This document shows, piece by piece, positions 28,892-35,194 of a DNA stretch of 35,194 nt. Source of the DNA: an uncultured Acidimicrobiaceae bacterium. GTDB lineage: Bacteria; Actinomycetota; Acidimicrobiia; Spongiisociales; UBA5794. The translations under genes and the position numbers were made by a program. The stretch is taken from the NCBI GenBank assembly GCA_947258375.1, contig CAMYIJ010000039.1:1-35194 (forward strand). The letters are read 5' to 3'. Each line of letters begins with the position of its first letter. Positions within the stretch are counted from its first letter, which is position 1. A model generated the notes under the pieces. It had not been told where the DNA came from. It saw only the letters and a list, made by a program, of their open reading frames with translations, and made no database searches.

Positions 28892-30102
28892 GCACGCAAC
28901 CGATGAGAATTGGGCCGGCCTGAGAGGGCCGGCCCAATCTCACGCTGCCCTGCCCGGTGGCCGATGGCGTGGCCCCAGAATCCCCGGGGAGCTTCGAGGG
29001 CGTCGATGAGGTGCTCCAGGGCCGCGTCATACTTGCGCCGCAATTCGACCGTGACCGCCCGTGCTTCTTCATATGGCAGCATCTCAAAACCACGGTCGAC
29101 CAGATCGTCGTACAACTCACGGAACAGCTCCGTGTCCTGATACGACTCATCCATCCGCGCCCGATACTCGCTCAGATCAGCATGCCGGGTCAGTTGCTCG
29201 AACAGCCGAATCGAGCGGCGCACCATCCAATAGGGTTCCCGGTCCTCAGCCCTGCGCATCATCTGACACAGCAGCGCCGCGTCCGTCACGACTCCCAGGG
29301 CGGTCACCCAATGCTGCCCCGGGTCTTTGGAGCGAAACAACACCAGCATCGGGAACGTGGAGTGGGTCTCGATGACACCGACGATCCACTCCTCCCAGCC
29401 GGCGAAGAAAGCGAACATCTGCGAGACGTCGCCATCGCGAGTTCGCGACAGGATGAGGCTCTGCGGCGTGATTCGATCCTCGTTGCCGTCGTCCAGCATC
29501 AGGAGCTTTCTCTCCCGCTCGCTATAGGCAGCGTAGAGAGCCGGCAGATAGCCGATCACAAGTGCAGTCGTCAGCACCCCGAATAGGGCTTCGACGAGCG
29601 CTCCGACGCGAGGAACCGCATCGACCGGTACCAGCTCCCCAAACCCCAGCGTGAAGTAGACCACGCCGGAGAAGTAGATGGAATCGAACACAGTGGCCGC
29701 CCCGTCGATACCTCCGACGGCCCACCAGATGAGACCGAATCCGACTATCTGCTGCGCCACCCACACCGCGAGCAGCATCAGGATCGACACCGGGGCGAAG
29801 GTCGCGAACAGACGTTCTCGCCGGGCTTCACTGAGCCGGCGCCCCAGGGACCGCATGAACCTCCACGAGAGTTCATACAACCGGACCGTGAGCCAGTACC
29901 GGCTCCTGCCGGTGGACGTCGTCACCAGCGTGTTCACCATGTCGGCGAGCACCGACAAGACGATCACGATCCCGAGAGCGAAGGCGACAGCAGCCATGGC
30001 GAGGGAGAGTAGTGACCAGTTGGATGCTGTTCTGACGAATTGCGTCGCTTTCGAGACTACCCCCACCCGCGCTCGTGGCGCAGAGGCTGCCCCGCCTGGC
30101 AC
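28657..30102 (-). CDS. potassium channel-like two-TM protein
   Basis: 481 residues as an open frame. An N-terminal helix is followed by the pair of helices at about 105-130 and 160-185. Between these lies the pore segment with the filter-like TLGFGEL instead of the classic TVGYG. The cytosolic C-terminal half is helical and unfamiliar. The frame lacks a stop at the intergenic palindrome 28909-28938 and continues 235 bp antisense to the peptidase gene, so the true C-terminus is doubtful. The GTG start at 30102 lacks a ribosome site; a start nearer 30063 is possible. Confidence 0.68.
   Translation of the reverse strand: MPGGAASAPRARVGVVSKATQFVRTASNWSLLSLAMAAVAFALGIVIVLSVLADMVNTLVTTSTGRSRYWLTVRLYELSWRFMRSLGRRLSEARRERLFATFAPVSILMLLAVWVAQQIVGFGLIWWAVGGIDGAATVFDSIYFSGVVYFTLGFGELVPVDAVPRVGALVEALFGVLTTALVIGYLPALYAAYSERERKLLMLDDGNEDRITPQSLILSRTRDGDVSQMFAFFAGWEEWIVGVIETHSTFPMLVLFRSKDPGQHWVTALGVVTDAALLCQMMRRAEDREPYWMVRRSIRLFEQLTRHADLSEYRARMDESYQDTELFRELYDDLVDRGFEMLPYEEARAVTVELRRKYDAALEHLIDALEAPRGFWGHAIGHRAGQREIGPALSGRPNSHRLRAHSLREAGTTISGDTLSSMAATSRRSRRVEGVIPIHEPRWSISRRPASFPCATSASWSNRSVTADPPVTSETASPLST
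28909..28938. other. 12-bp palindrome between convergent genes
   Basis: ATTGGGCCGGCC and GGCCGGCCCAAT pair perfectly, with TGAGAG as loop. Placed 17 bp after the peptidase stop it looks like a bidirectional terminator, yet neither side has a T-tract and the opposing open frame reads through it. Confidence 0.6.
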
Positions 30103-30147
30103 CCAACGGTAAACCGGGAGCCACTTCCCGCCGATCCACTAGGTGGC

Positions 30148-31941
30148 ATGCAGTGGGGACAACGCGCACGAAAGGTCACGGAGGCGAGAACTCGCCCGCC
30201 TGTGATCGACGCGTTGTCTCCGCTGTACCCCAGGCTCGCCGACGCCTATCCCGCCAGCGAACGGCCGGTCGCATCGAAGATCGCGTACGTCTTGTTCCTG
30301 TTCTCTTGGCCCGTTCTGCTTCTGTCGATCGCCGGCCTGTGGGGCGGGGCGCCAAAACTCGCACTAGGCAGCACGGCCGCGATGCTGCTGATCATGCTGC
30401 GAGCCCACCAACTGGCCCGAGCGCCCCGGCAGCGCTCGGCGGGACTACTGGCTCTCATCGCGCTCGGCTCCGTCGTAGCCACGACGGTGGCGCTCAACGA
30501 AGGCCCGGCAGTCGCCGGTCGTTCGTATCTCGTGATCGCCGTTGTCATCGGCCTCAGCGCCGTCCTGCTGACAGGTCGCCAACCGCTGGTCATGACCCTG
30601 GGATGGTCGCTATTCCCGATCGCCGCCGTATGTCTACCGCTGCTCACGGCCGACGCGGATCTGCTGACAATCTCAATCGAGGTCCTGAGGACCTTCTTCG
30701 CTTTCGTTGCCGGCGCGAGTCTGATGAGAATCATCCACCGCACCCTGCAGGACCGACAAGATCGATATGCGGGGCTACTGGAGCTTTCCGCCATTGGAAT
30801 CATGGAACTCGACCTCACGACAGTCGCCGCCCTCTTCAGGCGGTTGACAATCGAAGGCGTCACCGACATGGACGCGTGGTTGGACGAGGATCCCGAGCGC
30901 ACCTACGAACTCGTGGGCCACTGCACGGTTACCAACCTCAACGACACGATGGCCACCATGCTCGGCATCGACCACGCCGCTGAGGCGGTACGCAAGCGTA
31001 TGGCGCTGATATCGTCGCGCAGCGTCGCTGAATCCATCCGGGCCCACCTGCTGGCGATGTGGGGTGGGGCCGAGACCACGGCAACGCAGGCCGTTGTCAC
31101 TAATCGACTCGGAGATGCCAGGGCATTGATCTTCCACACTGCGCGGCGTCGCACCGAGAAGGGATTCGACAACGCCCATGTCGTGCTGACCGCCGTCGAC
31201 GTAGAGGAACGGCGTGAAGCCGAAACCGAGCTGCAGCGGCAGGTATCGCGTCGCGAGCAGTTGATCGCTTCAGTAAGCCATGAATTGCGAACACCGATGG
31301 CGTCGGTCATCGGGTTCGCCGACGAACTGCTCGAGCGTCCCGGGGACTTCGAGGTAGCCGAACAGCGCGAGCTGCTCGAGATGATTCGCTCACAAAGCGT
31401 CGACGTCGCCAACATACTCGACGACCTGCTCGTCAAGGCCCGGGCAGACTTCGACGATGTCACCGTGATGTCCGCCGAGGTCAACGTTTCTGTAGTCATC
31501 AAAAGACTGCTCGAGGAGCTCGGAATGCAGGACGTCGGCCACGAACTGAACGAGATCGTCGTGTGGGCTGATCGGATCCGGATGCGACAGATTCTGCGCA
31601 ACCTCCTAACGAACGCCCACCGATACGGGGGGCCCGACGTACGTATAGTCGCCGAGGAGCGCGGCACGATGGCGGAGATCTCGGTCCGCGACAACGGGGA
31701 GGCTCTCGATCTGGAGACCAGCCGCAGCATTTTCGAAGCGTTCGAGCGGGCACACAATTCCTCAGGCGTAACCGCCTCGGTCGGTCTCGGACTGACGATT
31801 GCGCGCCAGCTCGCAAGAGCCATGAATGGAGAGGTCTGGTACGCCCATGACGGCAGGGAGGCAGCATTCACGTTGACCCTTCCGTTGACTAAGCCTGCCG
31901 AATCCGGCCCGGAGCTCGTCGGGCAGAAACCGACACCCTGA
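30148..31941 (+). CDS. membrane sensor histidine kinase
   Basis: 597 residues. About six hydrophobic segments occur between residues 45 and 200. A probable PAS-like region at about 205-355 (LLELSAIGIMELD...) is followed by the HisKA box SVSHELRTPMASV with phosphoacceptor H378. The ATPase domain shows the N-box QILRNLLTNAHRYGG, VRDNGEAL and SVGLGLTIARQLA. The ATG at 30148 (MQWGQRAR) is chosen over an upstream start that would overlap the divergent channel gene. No response regulator is adjacent, so it is an orphan here. Confidence 0.88.
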   Translation: MQWGQRARKVTEARTRPPVIDALSPLYPRLADAYPASERPVASKIAYVLFLFSWPVLLLSIAGLWGGAPKLALGSTAAMLLIMLRAHQLARAPRQRSAGLLALIALGSVVATTVALNEGPAVAGRSYLVIAVVIGLSAVLLTGRQPLVMTLGWSLFPIAAVCLPLLTADADLLTISIEVLRTFFAFVAGASLMRIIHRTLQDRQDRYAGLLELSAIGIMELDLTTVAALFRRLTIEGVTDMDAWLDEDPERTYELVGHCTVTNLNDTMATMLGIDHAAEAVRKRMALISSRSVAESIRAHLLAMWGGAETTATQAVVTNRLGDARALIFHTARRRTEKGFDNAHVVLTAVDVEERREAETELQRQVSRREQLIASVSHELRTPMASVIGFADELLERPGDFEVAEQRELLEMIRSQSVDVANILDDLLVKARADFDDVTVMSAEVNVSVVIKRLLEELGMQDVGHELNEIVVWADRIRMRQILRNLLTNAHRYGGPDVRIVAEERGTMAEISVRDNGEALDLETSRSIFEAFERAHNSSGVTASVGLGLTIARQLARAMNGEVWYAHDGREAAFTLTLPLTKPAESGPELVGQKPTP

Positions 31942-31957
31942 AGTTGTCCCTCACCGG

Positions 31958-32575
31958 ATGACCGTTGCATCCCCACCGCCGAAGCGCCACCATGGCCTCA
32001 TGAGGTGGCTAGCACAAACGTACTTCCGGCTGCGCGGATGGGAATACACCGGGACCAAGCCCGAGGCGCGCAAGTTTGTGGCCATCGGCGCGCCCCACAC
32101 GAGCAACTGGGACTTCGTGATCCTTCTCGCCGTGGCATCCCACTTCGGGTTCAAGCCAAAGACAATCGGCAAGGAGACCCTCGTACGCGGGCCGTTCGGC
32201 GGCCTCATGAAGCGGCTTGGGATCATCCCGCTGCGGCGTGACAGTGGGCAGGGCATGGTCGAACAGATGGCCCGGGCCTTCGCGGAGTCCTCGGATTTGG
32301 CGCTTGTTCTGGCCCCGGAAGGAACCCGCGGCTCCGAGACGTACTGGCGAAGCGGCTTCTACCGGATCGCGCTGGCCGCCGGAGTGCCGATCGTGCCGGC
32401 GCGGGTCGACGCCGCGCGCAAACAGGCAGGCCTGGGAACGCCCTTCATGCCGACCGGAGACGTGACGGCAGACATGGACCGGCTCCGAGAGTTCTACGCC
32501 GGTGCCGTCGGCTTCAACCCCGGAGGCGAGAGCGCCATCCGCCTTCGTGAGGAAGATACGCCGGCAGATTCTTAG
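31958..32575 (+). CDS. 1-acylglycerol-3-phosphate acyltransferase-like protein
   Basis: 205 residues. Catalytic APHTSNWDF with H47 and D52, and the substrate motif APEGTRGSETYW near residue 112. It belongs to a short acyltransferase branch that lacks an N-terminal membrane helix. A start at 32000 (MRWLAQTY) is an alternative. It lies 16 bp after the kinase gene, possibly in the same transcript. Confidence 0.85.
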   Translation: MTVASPPPKRHHGLMRWLAQTYFRLRGWEYTGTKPEARKFVAIGAPHTSNWDFVILLAVASHFGFKPKTIGKETLVRGPFGGLMKRLGIIPLRRDSGQGMVEQMARAFAESSDLALVLAPEGTRGSETYWRSGFYRIALAAGVPIVPARVDAARKQAGLGTPFMPTGDVTADMDRLREFYAGAVGFNPGGESAIRLREEDTPADS

Positions 32576-32624
32576 GCGCGTACGATCGGTAGGCTTGGCC
32601 CATACGGCCCGCCTGGAGGATGTC

Positions 32625-32864
32625 ATGAAAAAGCTGTTCCGTCTCGCCTTGCTCGGCGGCATCGGGTTTGCGATCTACAAGCTTATGGAAGAGAAGAAGC
32701 AGTGGATGGGGCTTACTGAGGACGAAGCCCGCGCCAAACTCAACGACAAACTCTCGGCGAAGGTACCGCCCGAGAAGCTCGACAAGGTCGCCGACCAGAT
32801 CGTCGATCAGATGCGGATGCGCGGCGTGCTGCGCACCGAGCCGGCCGTGAACAACGGTTCATAG
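32625..32864 (+). CDS. small single-TM hypothetical protein
   Basis: 79 residues, MKKLFRLALLGGIGFAIYKLMEE... with one N-terminal hydrophobic helix (4-20) and a charged amphipathic remainder. GGAGGA lies 5 nt before the ATG, which is preferred over an upstream open frame overlapping the acyltransferase. Family not recognised. Confidence 0.7.
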   Translation: MKKLFRLALLGGIGFAIYKLMEEKKQWMGLTEDEARAKLNDKLSAKVPPEKLDKVADQIVDQMRMRGVLRTEPAVNNGS

Positions 32865-32885
32865 GCCGAGGAACGACTCTCCGCC

Positions 32886-34712
32886 TCAGGAGCGCTTTTT
32901 CGCCTGGCGCCGTTGCGACTCTGACAGCAAGCGCTTGCGGATCCGAATGGCATCGGGGGTGACCTCGACCAGTTCATCTCCCGCGATCCACTCGATGGCC
33001 GTCTCCAGGGAGTGCTCCCGCGGCGGCTTGAGCTTGATTGCCTCGTCGGTGGCGTGGGTTCGGATGTTGGTGAGTTGCTTGCCTTTTGTGGGGTTCACCT
33101 GCATCTCGTGCGGCCGGGTGGCCTCGCCGAGGACCATACCTTCATAGACGTCGACCCCCGGGCCGACGAACAGCTCGGCCCGTTTCTGCAGGTTGTCCAA
33201 TGCGAAGCCGGTGGTGACGCCCTTGCGATCGGCGACCATCGCCCCGCCGGTCCTATGGGGGAGCTCTCCCGCCCACGGCATCCATCCGGCGTGGTGCTGG
33301 TGGACGAGCGCCGTGCCCCGGGTGGCCGTCATCAGGAGGGACCGAAACCCGAGTAGGCCGCGGGCCGGCGCCTCAATGGTGACGATGGTGCGCCCGGCAT
33401 CACCGGGCCGCAGATCGACGACCTTGCCCTTGCGCGGCGCCGCCGCCTGGGTGATGGTGCCGACGTGCTCGTCGGGAATGTCGACAACGGCGCGCTCGAG
33501 CGGTTCGTGTGGCTTCCCTTCGATTTCCCTGATGATCACTTCAGGTCGGCTCACCTGAAGCTCGTAGCCCTCGCGGCGCATCGACTCGATCAACACCGCC
33601 AGCTGGAGTTCACCGCGGCCGGCCACCTCGATTACCTCAGGAGAGGCCGTCGAGCCAATTCGGATAGAGACGTTGCCGAGAACCTCACGATCGAGCCGTT
33701 CCTTGATCTGACGCGAGGTGAGGTACTTGCCGTCGCGGCCTGCCAGCGGCGACGTGTTGACCCCAAATGTCATCCGCAAGACGGGCTCGTCGACCGCGAG
33801 CCGCGGGAGCGGCTTCGGGTCGATCGGATCGGCCAGCGTGTCCCCAATCTCGACCTCGGGGAACCCGGCGACAACGAACAGGTCGCCGGCGACACGCTCG
33901 TCGACCTCGGAACGGCCGAGTCCGATGAACCCCATCAGCTGGGTGAGGCGTCGGCGCAGCGGCGGCTCCTCGTCGTTGGAGTGACACAATGCCACCTGCT
34001 CGCCTGCCCGCAACGTGCCCTGGACGACACGCCCGATGGCGAGCCGGCCCAGATAGTCCGAAGCGTCGAGGTTGGTGACCAGGGCCTGGAGGGGCGCATC
34101 GGGATCCCCAGGCGAGGTTCCGATGTTCTCGACGATCGTGTCGAGCAGCGGAGCGAGATCGGCGTCCGGGGTGGGCACGCCGATGCCCACAACTGCCCGG
34201 CCCTCGCGGGCGATGGTGCTGACGATCGGGAACTCGATGTGGTCATCCGCGGCATCGAGCGAGAAGAAGAGCTCGTAGATCTCGTCGATGACCTCGTCGA
34301 CGCGCGCATCGGGCCGGTCGACCTTGTTGATGACGACCACCGACGGCAATCCCAGCGCCAGTGCCTTCGACAGCACATAGCGAGTCTGTGGCATTGGGCC
34401 CTCGGCGGCGTCGACCAGCAGCAGAACACCGTCCACCATGGCAAGCGCTCGCTCCACCTCGCCGCCGAAGTCAGCGTGACCCGGAGTGTCGACGAGGTTG
34501 ATTCGAGTGCCCTTCCACTCGACTGAAGCGGCCTTGGCGAGAATGGTGATGCCCCGCTCCCGCTCCTGGTCGTTCGAGTCCATGACGCGGTCGACCCGTT
34601 CCTGGTGGGCCTGGAACACACCGGTAGCGCCGAGCATGGCATCGACCAGAGTGGTCTTGCCGTGGTCGACGTGCGCGATCAATGCAACGTTGCGGAAGGA
34701 GGAGCTAGCCAT
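32886..34712 (-). CDS. typA: ribosome-associated translational GTPase TypA/BipA
   Basis: 608 residues, normal TypA length. G-domain motifs: [10 protein letters not shown] (G1, residues 13-22), the RGITI switch, [13 protein letters not shown] (G3) and INKVDRPDA (G4). The elongation-factor-like C-terminal domains follow. TypA binds the 70S ribosome at the EF-G site and matters under cold and other stress. The start at 34712 (MASSSFRNV) is certain by homology; an open frame that extends upstream is an artefact of the 34-bp tandem repeat. Confidence 0.96.
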   Translation of the reverse strand: MASSSFRNVALIAHVDHGKTTLVDAMLGATGVFQAHQERVDRVMDSNDQERERGITILAKAASVEWKGTRINLVDTPGHADFGGEVERALAMVDGVLLLVDAAEGPMPQTRYVLSKALALGLPSVVVINKVDRPDARVDEVIDEIYELFFSLDAADDHIEFPIVSTIAREGRAVVGIGVPTPDADLAPLLDTIVENIGTSPGDPDAPLQALVTNLDASDYLGRLAIGRVVQGTLRAGEQVALCHSNDEEPPLRRRLTQLMGFIGLGRSEVDERVAGDLFVVAGFPEVEIGDTLADPIDPKPLPRLAVDEPVLRMTFGVNTSPLAGRDGKYLTSRQIKERLDREVLGNVSIRIGSTASPEVIEVAGRGELQLAVLIESMRREGYELQVSRPEVIIREIEGKPHEPLERAVVDIPDEHVGTITQAAAPRKGKVVDLRPGDAGRTIVTIEAPARGLLGFRSLLMTATRGTALVHQHHAGWMPWAGELPHRTGGAMVADRKGVTTGFALDNLQKRAELFVGPGVDVYEGMVLGEATRPHEMQVNPTKGKQLTNIRTHATDEAIKLKPPREHSLETAIEWIAGDELVEVTPDAIRIRKRLLSESQRRQAKKRS

Positions 34713-34835
34713 AGGCGAGGCAATGGTACCGCGCGGCGGAGCGCTACCAGCCGCCTGCCGCAGGCCCCCAGCTCGGGCCACGCATTCCGACAAAGATCCA
34801 CCCCACGGCCCCCCAAAGACTGACCCACGCCCCAT

Positions 34836-35107
34836 GGAGTTGCGCAGCGGAGGTGGAGTGCCGTTCCCTGGAGTTGCACAGCGGAGGCGGAGTGACGTTC
34901 CCTGGAGTTGCACAGCAGAGGCGGAGTGACGTTCCCTGGAGTTGCACAGCAGAGGTGGAGTGACGTTCCCTGGAGTTGCACAGCGGAGGTGGAGTGACGT
35001 TCCCTGGAGTTGCACAGCGGAGGTGGAGTGACGCCCCATGGAGTTGCGCAGCGGAGGTGGAGTGACGCCCCATGGAGTTGCGCAGCGGAGGTGGAGTGAC
35101 GTTCCCT
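34836..35107. repeat. 34-bp tandem repeat, eight units
   Basis: Units beginning GGAGTTGC start at 34836, 34870, 34904, 34938, 34972, 35006, 35040 and 35074, exactly 34 bp apart, with a ninth partial unit at 35108. Two variants alternate in blocks, ending in GACGCCCCAT or GACGTTCCCT, and GCGCAGC/GCACAGC co-vary with them. The period is not a multiple of three, so the repeat is not coding. Confidence 0.95.
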
Positions 35108-35149
35108 GGAGTTGCACAGCAACTCCCAAGGAACGCCGCAGGCGTTCCC
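35108..35149. repeat. REP-like double hairpin
   Basis: GGAGTTGC/GCAACTCC followed by GGAACGCC/GGCGTTCC: the tRNA-spacer unit in the opposite orientation. The tandem repeat units begin with the first arm of this element, and a decayed second copy follows to about 35180. Confidence 0.8.
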
Positions 35150-35194
35150 GGCAACCTCCCAAGGAACGCCGCAGACGCTCCGCAATAGCCAGAG

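Larger units (their letters stand above)
34713..35194. other. non-coding typA upstream region
   Basis: About 480 bp to the window edge with no gene. It consists mainly of the 34-bp tandem repeat and REP-like hairpins listed separately. The typA promoter should lie in 34713-34835 but no clear consensus is visible. Confidence 0.6.

Noticed and set aside
34713..35162. N-terminal extension of TypA by about 150 residues
   Set aside because: The extension is translated from the 34-bp repeat and REP sequences; the GTPase domain begins at 34712 as in all TypA proteins.

Overview
This is a high-GC bacterial chromosome segment, most consistent with Actinomycetota, possibly a deep class such as Acidimicrobiia. 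That placement rests on G+C-rich genes with GTG/ATG starts, clear GGAGG ribosome binding sites and general gene style. No rRNA or phylogenetic marker was searched, so it is a guess.

Layout. 1-2760 (minus): nuoABCD of respiratory complex I, running off the left edge. 3015-6672 (plus): an overlapping iron(III)-type ABC importer operon fbpABC. 6697-18000: ordinary chromosomal genes, namely a lysophospholipid acyltransferase, membrane proteins, a secreted beta-helix protein, an alkaline-phosphatase-superfamily enzyme, a DsbA-family protein, a lipase, a zinc alcohol dehydrogenase with a FAD oxidoreductase, and a Na+/H+ antiporter. The antiporter is followed by a structured RNA ending in a strong terminator (18013-18182), then an alpha/beta hydrolase (18275-19057).

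19086-27305 is the exceptional part: an RNA-repair and tRNA island. A consensus promoter followed at once by a terminator-like hairpin precedes 25 plus-strand tRNA genes. These cover 19 of 20 amino acids (no tRNA-Cys seen). Interleaved with them is RtcB RNA ligase, flanked on both sides by 20-21 bp hairpins. Further on come a Ro60/TROVE-domain protein with a leader of five consecutive hairpins and a 55-residue SEC-C zinc mini-protein. In the gaps after tRNA genes lie five related structured elements (21500, 21715, 23835, 24965, 25139). Each has a closing stem of different sequence, paired perfectly or with G-U only, followed by conserved TGCG on the 5' side and GTTC on the 3' side. The best one (21715-21843) encloses a T-arm, a UUCG-capped acceptor-like stem and a D-arm in circularly permuted tRNA order. 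That is the architecture reported for bacterial YrlA-type Y RNAs, the ligands of Ro60. I infer a self-contained system in which Y RNAs, Ro60, RtcB and a spare tRNA set act together, plausibly to survive or repair tRNA cleavage. Two related ~120-bp elements inside the array have each recreated the 3' end of the preceding tRNA. REP-like hairpins fill many tRNA spacers. A minus-strand D-2-hydroxyacid dehydrogenase gene interrupts the island.

27410-35194 returns to ordinary content: an M16-like peptidase, a two-TM potassium channel-like protein, a sensor histidine kinase, a second acyltransferase, a small membrane protein and translational GTPase TypA. Upstream of typA is a 34-bp tandem repeat that runs into the same REP family found in the tRNA island.
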